Below, one piece after another: positions 7,485 through 15,178 of a stretch of 64,000 nucleotides of DNA. Within the stretch, counting starts at the first letter, position 1, and each line of letters starts with the position of its first letter. The DNA comes from Actinospica sp035493475. GTDB taxonomy: Bacteria; Actinomycetota; Actinomycetes; Streptomycetales; Catenulisporaceae. Under the pieces are notes generated by a model. It saw nothing but the letters and a program-made list of their open reading frames with translations, was not told the DNA's origin and searched no databases. The stretch lies in assembly GCA_035493475.1 (NCBI GenBank), contig DATJIF010000186.1:17198-81197 (forward strand), given 5' to 3'. Position numbers and translations under genes: made by a program.

Positions 7485-7556
7485 TTGTCCAGTGAGTAGC
7501 TATTCATATGCATATAGCGCTTAATTTCCGGTCATTCCGGTTAGGATGGCCGGTCA
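7485..7556 (+). promoter_or_regulatory. AT-rich promoter region with three CCGGTYA direct repeats
   Basis: An AT-rich island (7499-7525, containing CATATGCATATAGC) interrupts very GC-rich DNA. TTGTCC followed after about 16 bp by TATGCA gives a plausible -35/-10 pair. Downstream, CCGGTCA (7528), CCGGTTA (7537) and CCGGTCA (7550) are direct repeats that could bind a regulator of the 7606 gene. Confidence 0.35.
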
Positions 7557-7605
7557 GGAGGCGCCGGCCGCGCCCCCGGCATCCCCTGCGCGAGGAACTG
7601 AGCTG

Positions 7606-8835
7606 ATGAACCCGGTACCCGAGCCCGAAGCGTCCGTCGCCGACCCCGAGACCGCCGAGGTCCACGCCGCGGACGGCGCTCCGCAGGACCCGAAGAAGGC
7701 GCGGCGGCGGCGTCGGCGCAAGTACGTGCTGCGCAGCGTGCTGGCCGTGCTGGTGCTGGTCGCGGGCTACGTCGGCATCACCCTGACGCCGTATCTGACG
7801 GCGCCGGGCACCGACCCGCTCAACGCCCGGGTGGCCGAGTGGGCGCGCGACCACCACATGGGCATGATCGTCACCTGGCTGGAGAACGAGACCTACACCC
7901 CGCCCGCGACCGGCGGGAAGCTGAACTCGGGTCAGCTCGCCCAGTTGCAGTCCAAGAAGCAGGGCACGGACGGCGTGCGGGAGAACCTGAAGCTCGCGCC
8001 CGCCGACGCGCCGCGCAACATCGCCCCGTTCGCCGCCGGCAGCATCCCCGGCGAGGGCGTGTTCTCCCCGCTGGTGCTCGGCCCGCTCGGCAACCCGGTG
8101 ATCGAGAGCGCCGCGCTGCGCCCGGACGCCGACCACACCTCGAACCTGGCGTACGTCGCGTGGCTCAACCAGCACGCGCTCTCCTTCACCCTGAACCCCG
8201 GCTACGACCAGCCCGGCGGCACCTGGAGCGAACCGGACTGGCTCACCCCGCAGGACCGCGCCCGGCTCGTCGCCACCTGGAACGGCGGCTTCAAGGTCAA
8301 CCCGGACGACGCGATGGGCGGCTTCTACGAGGACGGCCGCACCGCGGTCCCGCTGGTGGACGGCAAGGCGGCCGAGGTCTTCTACAAGGACGGCTCGCTC
8401 AAGATCGGGCAGTGGGGCCGCGACCTGACCATGAGCTCGGACGTGGCGGCCGTCCGGGAGAACCTGAACCTGCTGGTGGACAACGGCAACGTCACCGTCG
8501 GGCAGTACGACGGGTCCGGGGCCGACTGGGGCTACACGATCAACGGCTGGTACTACATCGCCCGTTCGGGCGTCGGGATGACCGCGAACGGCGACATCGT
8601 GTACGTCGGCGGCACCGAACTGTCCGTCTACACGCTGGCGAAGCTGCTCAAGGCGGCCGGGGCGGTCTACGGCATGGAGCTCGACATCAACCCGACCTGG
8701 ACGTCGTTCATGACGTACAACGGCCTGCAGAACCCGACGAACCCCACCGCGAGCAAGCTGTGGGACTTCGACCAGCCCGGCGACCGCTACTTCTCCCCGT
8801 CCGACCGCGACTTCGTCAGCGTGCACGCCCGCTAG
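7606..8835 (+). CDS. Membrane-anchored phosphodiester glycosidase (NAGPA-like domain) protein
   Basis: A 409-residue protein. The cytosolic N-terminus ends in a basic cluster KKARRRRRRK (about residues 29-38), followed by one transmembrane helix VLRSVLAVLVLVAGYVGI, so most of the protein is extracytoplasmic. The C-terminal half matches the NAGPA/phosphodiester glycosidase domain: TWNGGFKVNPDDAMGGFY, GWYYIARSGVGMTANGDIVYVGG and GAVYGMELDINPTW, the last being the conserved D-N/P-rich active-site region. Bacterial members probably process exopolysaccharide or wall glycans. GAGGA 8 bp upstream favours this ATG over one 60 bp earlier. A hairpin follows the stop. Confidence 0.75.
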   Translation: MNPVPEPEASVADPETAEVHAADGAPQDPKKARRRRRRKYVLRSVLAVLVLVAGYVGITLTPYLTAPGTDPLNARVAEWARDHHMGMIVTWLENETYTPPATGGKLNSGQLAQLQSKKQGTDGVRENLKLAPADAPRNIAPFAAGSIPGEGVFSPLVLGPLGNPVIESAALRPDADHTSNLAYVAWLNQHALSFTLNPGYDQPGGTWSEPDWLTPQDRARLVATWNGGFKVNPDDAMGGFYEDGRTAVPLVDGKAAEVFYKDGSLKIGQWGRDLTMSSDVAAVRENLNLLVDNGNVTVGQYDGSGADWGYTINGWYYIARSGVGMTANGDIVYVGGTELSVYTLAKLLKAAGAVYGMELDINPTWTSFMTYNGLQNPTNPTASKLWDFDQPGDRYFSPSDRDFVSVHAR

Positions 8836-8842
8836 AGCGCTC

Positions 8843-8858
8843 GTCCGGATGGCCGGAC
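8843..8858 (+). terminator. Short hairpin after the glycosidase-like gene
   Basis: GTCCGG and CCGGAC form a perfect 6-bp stem around a 4-nt loop eight bases after the stop. No U-run follows, as is common for actinomycete terminators, so strength is uncertain. Confidence 0.4.
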
Positions 8859-8928
8859 CACCGCGCGGATATCCGTACCTTTCCTTAGATTGGGACGGCG
8901 ATGACCCACGTACAGGAAGGTTGCTGAG

Positions 8929-10710
8929 ATGACGCTTGGCACCGGTCCCCAGTCCTGCATCCTGGTGGTCGACTCCGACCCGATCGAGCGGGACGAGACG
9001 GTCGAAGGGCTGCGCCGCCACCTCGGCCAGGCCTGCCGGGTCTACGGCGCGGGCGGGCTGCGCGAGGCCTCCGAGGTGCTGGCGCACCTGCACATCGAGG
9101 GCCGCGCGGTCGCCCTCGCGGTGTGCGCGCACCGGCTCGCCGACGGCACCGGCGTGGAGCTGTTCCGGCACGTCCGGCGCTCCTCCCCGGCCACCAAGCG
9201 GCTGCTGCTGACCACGATGGACCAGGCCGACGCGGCGCTGCAGGCGATCAGCCTGGCGCAGACCGACCGGTACGCCGTGCTCCCGGCGCACCCGATCGAG
9301 GTGCGCATCCTGCCGATCGTGGACGACCTGCTCGGCGAGTGGTTCGGCGAGCACTCGGCGGCCGAGATGGGCGTCACCGTGCTCGGCCACCGGTTCGCGG
9401 CGACCAGCTACACGGTCAAGGACTACCTGACCCGCAGCCTCGTCCCGTTCACCTGGATGGACCTCGGCGAGGACCCCGAGGCGCAGGCGCTGGCGAAGGA
9501 CCTGAACCTGCCGAACCCGGCGCCGACCGTGGTGCTGATGGAGGACGGCCGCACCCTGTACGACCCCTCCATCGCCGAGCTCGCGGGCGCGCTGGGCCTC
9601 ACCCAGGAGGCGACGCAGCAGTCGTACGACCTCATCGTGGTCGGCGGCGGACCGGCGGGCCTGGCGGCGTCGGTGTACGGGGCCTGCGAAGGGCTGCGGG
9701 TCGTGGTGATCGAGGACGACTGCCCCGGCGGCCAGGCGAGCGTGAGCACGAAGGTGGAGAACCACCTCGGCTTCCCCGCGGGCCTGAGCGGCGCCGACTT
9801 CGCGCACCGGGCGCTCGCCCAGGCTCGGCGGCTCGGCGTCGAGTGGTGCTCGGCGAAGGTGGCGACCGGCCTCGTCCCGGGCGACGGCTCGCACATGGTC
9901 ACGCTGGACAACGGCAACTCCGTCGTCGGTCGCAGCGTGCTGATCGCCACCGGCATGACCTGGCGACGGCTCGACGCGCCCGGCATCGAGGAACTGCACA
10001 ACGCCGGGGTTTACTACGGCAGCTCGGAGACGGAGGCGCGGCAGTCGGCGGGCGAGGACGTCGTCATCGTCGGCTCCGGCAACCCCGCCGGACACGCCGC
10101 GCTGCTGTTCGCCGAGCACGCCCGCACCGTCACCCTCGTCGTGCGCGAGGACGAACTGCGCGCGGGCGGCATGGCCGAGACCCTTGCCGACCAGATTCTG
10201 CAGCGCGAGAACATCAGGGTCCGGGTGGACACGGAGATCGGCGAGGTGCGCGGCTACGGGCGGCTGGAGAAGGTCGTGCTGCTGGAGACCGCGACCGGAG
10301 AGACCGAGGTCATCCCCGCCACCGGCCTCTACATCATGTTCGGCACGGTGCCCTCGTCCGAGTGGGTGCAGGGCGTCGTCGCAGTGGACGAACTCGGCTT
10401 CATCCTCACCGACAACGAGGTCGGCCGCCGCCCCGAACTGCTCCCCGAGCCCTGGCACGCCGACCGCCCGCCCTACTTGGCCGAGACCTCCGTCCCCGGC
10501 ATCTTCGCCGCGGGCGACGTCCGCGCCGGATCCGTCAAGCGCATCGGCTCGGCCGTCGGCCAGGGCGCCGTCGCCGTCGCCGCCGTGGCCCAGTACCTGC
10601 ACACCCTCGGCGAGGACGCCAAGGCCGGCGGCCGACCCCAGCTGGAGAGCGGGATGGACGAGGGCCACATGCTCGAAGCGGCCGGCGACGGCGACATCCA
10701 GCCCGACTAG
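8929..10710 (+). CDS. Receiver / glutaredoxin-like / thioredoxin-reductase-like fusion flavoprotein
   Basis: A 593-residue three-part protein. Residues about 5-135 form a CheY-like receiver (ILVVDSDP acidic start), but the phosphoacceptor Asp position falls in LAVCAHRLADGTG, where Ala or Cys stands instead. Residues about 145-225 resemble a glutaredoxin-like domain without its Cys pair. Residues about 232-570 are a thioredoxin-reductase-type FAD oxidoreductase with LIVVGGGPAGLAA (FAD), VVIVGSGNPAGHAA (NAD(P)H) and the FAAGDVR motif. The CxxC expected before the second nucleotide motif is replaced by GVYYGSSETEA. FAD and NAD(P)H binding therefore seem intact, but dithiol chemistry and classical phosphorylation do not. 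Related fusions are known in actinobacteria and lack a clear role. Confidence 0.8.
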   Translation: MTLGTGPQSCILVVDSDPIERDETVEGLRRHLGQACRVYGAGGLREASEVLAHLHIEGRAVALAVCAHRLADGTGVELFRHVRRSSPATKRLLLTTMDQADAALQAISLAQTDRYAVLPAHPIEVRILPIVDDLLGEWFGEHSAAEMGVTVLGHRFAATSYTVKDYLTRSLVPFTWMDLGEDPEAQALAKDLNLPNPAPTVVLMEDGRTLYDPSIAELAGALGLTQEATQQSYDLIVVGGGPAGLAASVYGACEGLRVVVIEDDCPGGQASVSTKVENHLGFPAGLSGADFAHRALAQARRLGVEWCSAKVATGLVPGDGSHMVTLDNGNSVVGRSVLIATGMTWRRLDAPGIEELHNAGVYYGSSETEARQSAGEDVVIVGSGNPAGHAALLFAEHARTVTLVVREDELRAGGMAETLADQILQRENIRVRVDTEIGEVRGYGRLEKVVLLETATGETEVIPATGLYIMFGTVPSSEWVQGVVAVDELGFILTDNEVGRRPELLPEPWHADRPPYLAETSVPGIFAAGDVRAGSVKRIGSAVGQGAVAVAAVAQYLHTLGEDAKAGGRPQLESGMDEGHMLEAAGDGDIQPD

Positions 10711-10719
10711 CCTGTACGG

Positions 10720-11379
10720 GTGCCGACCCTCGTACCCGAACTCCCGTGGCAGGACCTGTCGCATCGGCAGGTCCTGGCCGAACTCGTCGGCGCCGGATGG
10801 CTGGTGAGCGGCGCGGGCGACTGGGCCGTCGGACTGCGGTCGCCGGACGGTCGGCTCGTCGCCCGCGTGTGTCCGTTCGACCCCGCGTACGGCGCGTTCG
10901 TCGAGCTCTGCGGTGCGTGCGCCGGGAATCGGTGGCTGCCGAGGATCGTCGAGGCCGCCGACCTCGAGGGCGGCGGCTCGGTGGTGTTCCTGGAGTACGT
11001 CGCTTCGGTGGAACGCGACGTGGCGAAGGAGATCGCGGAGCAGTGGCACGACGGCCGCGGCGACGAGGAGTTCGAGGACGTCCGTCGCGCGGCCCGGAGG
11101 ATCGACGCCGAGCGCCGGGAGTCGACGCCGTGGTGGGACGGATTCGACCTCAACGAGGCGCACGTTCGGCGGGCCGCCGACGGACGGTTGGTGCTGATCG
11201 ACATCTTCTGCATGGACGGGGCGGCGCTCTACGCGTCGATCCTCAAGGACGTGCGCGAAGTGCATCGAAGGATTCCGCGGGACCGGATGCGGTACGCGTT
11301 GGAGATTCCGTACATCGCCCGGGAGAGCAGCGTCGCCGAGATTCGGGCTCTCGGCGACGCTTGGGAGCGGGGGTGCTAG
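10720..11379 (+). CDS. Hypothetical protein with a kinase-fold-like C-terminal motif
   Basis: A 219-residue soluble protein of no recognised family. It starts at a GTG 9 bp after the reductase fusion stop, so it is probably cotranscribed with it. The segment DLNEAHVRRAADGRLVLID (about 145-163) resembles the catalytic-loop plus DFG-like arrangement of aminoglycoside-phosphotransferase/protein-kinase-like folds (D..N......G..vliD). The N-terminal VFLEYVASVERDV could match the hinge after an N-lobe. A glycine-rich loop is not evident. It might be a divergent or inactive kinase-like protein. The 3' end overlaps the convergent acetyltransferase gene by 4 bp. Confidence 0.65.
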   Translation: MPTLVPELPWQDLSHRQVLAELVGAGWLVSGAGDWAVGLRSPDGRLVARVCPFDPAYGAFVELCGACAGNRWLPRIVEAADLEGGGSVVFLEYVASVERDVAKEIAEQWHDGRGDEEFEDVRRAARRIDAERRESTPWWDGFDLNEAHVRRAADGRLVLIDIFCMDGAALYASILKDVREVHRRIPRDRMRYALEIPYIARESSVAEIRALGDAWERGC

Positions 11380-12221
11380 CCCAGCTCCAGGGACATCACG
11401 CCGTACACCAGCGACTGTTGCAGGGGCCTGATGGGGCCGGTGTACATGCGGGCGGTGCGGGAGGAGGGAGCCAGGCCGTGCAGGTCGGCCAGGTTGCGGG
11501 CCACGTGGTGGGGCTCGGGGATGTCGATCGAGACGGTGGTGTCGCCCGCCTCCCGCAGTAGCGCGGCGAGGATCGCGTCGGCGTCGTTGGGGGTGGTGGC
11601 GAGCAGGGGGCCGATGCGCCAGCCCTCGTTCGCCGGACGCAGCACGCCGTAGCCGGTGAGGGCGCCGTCTCTGAAGCGGGCGCGGGTGATGTGCCTCGGG
11701 TCCGCGGCCCAGCGTCCGGCGAAGGAGTGGCGGTCGGCGGGGTGGCCGGCGGCGTCCAGGGCGGCCAGCAGGTCCACGTGCCTCGCCGCGATCGGGACGA
11801 CGCCTTCGGTGTCCACGCCCTTGTATTCGAGATTGGGCTTTCCCTTGTAGCGCACGGTCGTGTACGCGGGGAGGAAGCCCTGGGTGCGGTAGTTGTCCTG
11901 CTGGTCGGGGACGCCGTCCAGGCCTACCGTGCGGTCGCCGGCGTGGTCGAGGCCGGCCTGCCAGGTGGCGAAGCCGAGGCCCTGGCCGCGGCGGTCGGGG
12001 CGGACCAGGTAGAAGCCCAGGAACGCGTAGTCGGGGGAGTAGTTGACCACGCTGATCGCCGAGACGACCTTGCCGTCGACCCTGCCGAGCAGGAAACCCG
12101 TCGGGTCCTGCATCAGGAAGTGCTCGGAGTCGTACCGGCCGGGGTTCCAGCCCTCCTTGGCCGCCCACAGCACGACCTGGTCCCATTCGCCCGGACGCGC
12201 CGGGCCGATCTCGAAGCCCAT
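11376..12221 (-). CDS. GNAT acetyltransferase with a second C-terminal GNAT-like domain
   Basis: A 281-residue protein. Residues 1-135 are a GNAT domain with the acetyl-CoA loop RPDRRGQGLGFATW (R/Q-x-x-G-x-G/A). The C-terminal half (about 145-280, including FAGRWAADPRHITRAR and GWRIGPLLATTP) matches the Acetyltransf_18 type found in YitH-like proteins. Substrate unknown. The ATG at 12221 gives the family-like start MGFEIGPARPGEWD; a GTG at 12266 in frame would add 15 residues and lie 6 bp after the permease stop. It is the last gene of the reverse-strand run 14897-11376. Confidence 0.8.
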   Translation of the reverse strand: MGFEIGPARPGEWDQVVLWAAKEGWNPGRYDSEHFLMQDPTGFLLGRVDGKVVSAISVVNYSPDYAFLGFYLVRPDRRGQGLGFATWQAGLDHAGDRTVGLDGVPDQQDNYRTQGFLPAYTTVRYKGKPNLEYKGVDTEGVVPIAARHVDLLAALDAAGHPADRHSFAGRWAADPRHITRARFRDGALTGYGVLRPANEGWRIGPLLATTPNDADAILAALLREAGDTTVSIDIPEPHHVARNLADLHGLAPSSRTARMYTGPIRPLQQSLVYGVMSLELG

Positions 12222-12272
12222 GTTCAGTCGTTCTCTCGTTCGCTTGGTCACCGCTATGCCGTTCACGTGCCA

Positions 12273-13787
12273 TCACATCAGATCGGGGTCGATGACGGCC
12301 TGCTCCGGGGTGACCGTGCTGCGCGGGCCGTGGAAGGTGCGGCGGGCGCTGACGAACCACCAGACCGTGGCGACGGCCAGCACGACGGCCAGCGCGATCG
12401 GCGCGTAGTTGAAGTCGTGCGCGGTGATCGGGCTGGACTGCGGCAGCATGAACAGGATGTTGCTGAGCACGATCCACACCACGGCCAGCAGCGCCACCGG
12501 ACGGCCCTTGGCCCCGAGGTTCCACGGTCCGGCCTGGAACTCGTCGCCGAGCCGCAGCCGCAGCAGGATCGGGATGCCGTACGCGGTGAACAGGCCGACG
12601 ACGTTGACCGAGACGATCGCGGTGAACGCCGTGTTGTTCCACCAGCCTGGGAGGGTCAGCACGATCGAGCAGCCGGCGGCCAGCCAGACGGCGGCGACGG
12701 GGGTGCGGGTGCGCGGGGAGAGCCGGTGCCACAGGCCGCTGCCGGGGATCGCGCCGTCCCGGCTGAACGCCCAGATCTGCCGCGAGTTCGAGGTCATGTT
12801 CGCCAGGCCGCAGAACAGCAGCGCGATCACCGGGAACAGCAGCAGCAGCTTCGCGCCGGTCAGGCCGACCGCGTCCACCAGGACCTGCGCCGGGGGGACG
12901 CCGGCGCTCGACTCGGTCTTCCAGTTCTGGCTGGCGTAGACGAGGGACAGCACGAGTACGAGGCCGAAGACGGCGGAGAAGCGGATCGACTGGGTGATGC
13001 CCTTGGGCGCGCTGGTCGCGGCGCCCTGCGTCTCCTCGCTCATGTGGAAGGAGCCGTCGAAGCCGGTGTAGGTCCACGAAGTCACGAGCAGGCCGAGGAG
13101 GCCGCCGTACAGGCCGTTGGAGAAGCCGGTGTTGTTGACGAAGGCTCCGGCGTAGTTGAGCGGCTGGTGGTGGGAGGGGGCGAAGGCGAGCGAGACGGCG
13201 ATCACCACGACGCCGCCGAGCAGCCACCACACCGAGATCCGGTTGATCATGCCGACCGTGCGCACGGCGAAGGTGTTGAGCAGGCCGTGCACCACGAGCA
13301 GGCCCGCGGCGATCAGCACCGTGTTGTGCAGCGTGGCCGTGTAACTCGGCCACTGCATGCTGATCCAGGCCTGCAGGAAGGTGGCGGCGGCGAAGTCGGT
13401 GGCCGCGGTGCCGCCTATCTGGCCGGCGAAGTTCAGCCAGCCGGTATACCAGGACCATGCGGCCTTGTTCCGCTTGGCCAGCCGCGCGGAGGCATAGTAC
13501 AGCGCGCCGGAGGTCGGATACGCCGACGCGATCTCGGCCATCGCGGCGCCGACCGCGAGGACCAGGACGGAGACGGCGATCCAGCCGAATATCAGTACTC
13601 GCGGGCCGCCGGCGAGCATGCCGAATCCGAACGCCGAGAACACGCCCGCGAGCACGTTGATGATCGTGGCGGAGATGGCGAAGTTGTCGAAGGTCTTGAA
13701 GCCGCGGGCCAGTTCCCGCTGGTAGCCGAGTTGGTTGAGCGTCAGCTCGTCCGCTGCGACCTGGGCCGCTACGTCGGTGGTGGTCAT
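12273..13787 (-). CDS. APC superfamily amino-acid permease (amino acid/choline transporter type)
   Basis: A 504-residue permease with about 12 transmembrane helices. The N-terminal cytosolic part LNQLGYQRELARGFKTFDNFAIS and the signature SAYPTSGALYYASA (helix 3) identify the amino acid/choline transporter branch, which includes GABA and choline permeases. Helix 1 carries the unwound-helix region (NVLAGVFSAFGFG). The substrate is likely a neutral amino acid or GABA-like compound, but is not readable from sequence. It lies between a helical unknown gene (48 bp upstream) and the GNAT gene (about 50 bp downstream), all on one strand, so probably one transcript. Confidence 0.85.
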   Translation of the reverse strand: MTTTDVAAQVAADELTLNQLGYQRELARGFKTFDNFAISATIINVLAGVFSAFGFGMLAGGPRVLIFGWIAVSVLVLAVGAAMAEIASAYPTSGALYYASARLAKRNKAAWSWYTGWLNFAGQIGGTAATDFAAATFLQAWISMQWPSYTATLHNTVLIAAGLLVVHGLLNTFAVRTVGMINRISVWWLLGGVVVIAVSLAFAPSHHQPLNYAGAFVNNTGFSNGLYGGLLGLLVTSWTYTGFDGSFHMSEETQGAATSAPKGITQSIRFSAVFGLVLVLSLVYASQNWKTESSAGVPPAQVLVDAVGLTGAKLLLLFPVIALLFCGLANMTSNSRQIWAFSRDGAIPGSGLWHRLSPRTRTPVAAVWLAAGCSIVLTLPGWWNNTAFTAIVSVNVVGLFTAYGIPILLRLRLGDEFQAGPWNLGAKGRPVALLAVVWIVLSNILFMLPQSSPITAHDFNYAPIALAVVLAVATVWWFVSARRTFHGPRSTVTPEQAVIDPDLM

Positions 13788-13835
13788 CGGGGAAGTCCTT
13801 CGGGGAGAGTCGTGTGGGTGCGGCGCGGGGGGCTC

Positions 13836-14897
13836 TCAGCCGCGCCGGCAGTCTCGGTACACCCGGCGCAGCGCCTTCTCCGCCGGTCCGTGCCGGGACC
13901 AGGGGAACGGGCTCGCGTACGGGTGGATGTGCTGGAGCACCCGCCAGGCCGGGCCGTGCCGCCCGCCCCGGTGCAGCGCCTCGGCCAGCACGCTGAGATC
14001 GGAGACGGTCGCCGAGGCCGGCGGGCCGTCGTGCGCGGCGGGGCCGAACCAGACCCGGCCGAGTTCCTCCGCGACCGGGTCGATGGCCTGTTCGCCGCGC
14101 AGTTCCAGGTCGAGCATCTCCAGCAGCGTGCGCCGGCGCTGCTCGGCCTGCGGTTCCATCGGCCCCTGCACGGTGAGGGTGCCGAGCAGTTGGTGGATCT
14201 TGGCGACCCGCTGCGGATCCGGTTCCGCGGGCCCGGAGCCGTGGTCCTGCTCCAGGTCCGCGAGCAGCGGCAGGACTTGGTTGATGCCGTACGGCGGGCC
14301 GACCGAGGCCAGGTACGCGGCCGTGTCGGAGGCCAGTTCGCCGCTGCCGCCGTGCCGCGGATAGCACAGCGCCAGCAGCCGCTGCCCCGCCTCCCGGTTG
14401 CCCGGGTGCCGGGACTCGACCTCCCGCCACAGCGTCCACGCCGGATCCGCGGCCGTGCCCGGCGGCCGTGCCGGGGCGCCGCCGCGGACCGTGCGCAGCC
14501 GGAGCAGCGTCAGTTCGACGACGAACGGGGTCGGGTCCACGGGCCAGGCCCGGTGCGCGGCCCCGCACGCCTTCGTGGCGATGGCCTCGAGCAGCCCGCG
14601 GTCCCGTTCGGTGCGCGCGGTCAGCGCCCGGTGCGCGGCGACCCGGGCGTAGAGCAGCAGCGCGTCCGGGTTCTCCGGCTCCTCCTTCGCCCAGGAGTCC
14701 ACGACGTCGCTGGGCGCGGCCGCCGCGGCGAGCACCAGCGAGCGGAACGCCCGGGCGTCGAAGTTCCCGCGCGTCCGGGTGTCGGCCAGGGCCTCGCGGG
14801 CGGCGCCGACACGCAGCGCCGCGACGTCCCCGCGGGCCACGGCGAGCACCCGGTCGGGGCCCGCGGGGTCCCAGTCGAACGTGGGCGACGAGCTCAC
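13836..14897 (-). CDS. Conserved hypothetical helical-repeat protein
   Basis: A 353-residue soluble protein without signal or membrane helix. Long stretches are amphipathic helices: ARVAAHRALTARTERDRGLLE, a block around ESRHPGNREAGQRLLALCYP and AEALHRGGRHGPAWRVLQHI, the general look of TPR or HAT-type repeats. The C-terminus HIHPYASPFPWSRHGPAEKALRR is a distinctive conserved-looking block. The GTG start at 14897 has GGAG 5 bp upstream. As first gene of the permease/GNAT run it may have a linked role, but no function can be assigned. Confidence 0.7.
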   Translation of the reverse strand: MSSSPTFDWDPAGPDRVLAVARGDVAALRVGAAREALADTRTRGNFDARAFRSLVLAAAAAPSDVVDSWAKEEPENPDALLLYARVAAHRALTARTERDRGLLEAIATKACGAAHRAWPVDPTPFVVELTLLRLRTVRGGAPARPPGTAADPAWTLWREVESRHPGNREAGQRLLALCYPRHGGSGELASDTAAYLASVGPPYGINQVLPLLADLEQDHGSGPAEPDPQRVAKIHQLLGTLTVQGPMEPQAEQRRRTLLEMLDLELRGEQAIDPVAEELGRVWFGPAAHDGPPASATVSDLSVLAEALHRGGRHGPAWRVLQHIHPYASPFPWSRHGPAEKALRRVYRDCRRG

Positions 14898-15178
14898 TTC
14901 TGCTCCGAACTGTGTCAGCGGCCTCTCGCGCGGGTGGGTTGGGCGCGAGGATGGTGTCCGGCAGTAGCCACCCGGTCACTGAATCCGCCCTCAACCTACC
15001 GGAGGGCCGGAGAAAGATACAAGAGGTCGTACTTACCGGCTGTATCCGCTCGGGTACCGGCATTCCGTGCAATTGAACCGTGCATGTGAGTATGCACTTT
15101 GCGCATGCAATCCCGTTCGGGTGCGTCCCCGGCATGGCGGCTCGCCGGAGGCCGTCCGGCCGCCTAGGCTCGGGGACC
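14898..15178. other. Divergent intergenic region, no gene seen
   Basis: 281 bp between divergent genes. No convincing coding sequence. It is less GC-rich near 15010-15110 and holds two inverted repeats, described separately, upstream of the permease start. Confidence 0.6.
15080..15110. promoter_or_regulatory. Adjacent inverted repeats upstream of the amino-acid permease
   Basis: GTGCAT-GTGAGT-ATGCAC (15080-15097) is a perfect 6-6-6 inverted repeat. It is followed at once by TTGC-GCAT-GCAA (15099-15110), a 4-4-4 repeat. Both share the ATGCA core. They lie 69 bp upstream of the permease ATG, as expected for an Lrp-, GntR- or similar regulator site. Confidence 0.5.

Noticed and set aside
11691..15089. 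A plus-strand open frame of over 1100 codons
   Set aside because: It is antisense to the GNAT, permease and helical-unknown genes, all with family motifs. Its composition (Gly/Arg/Ala/Val) is that of a shadow frame.
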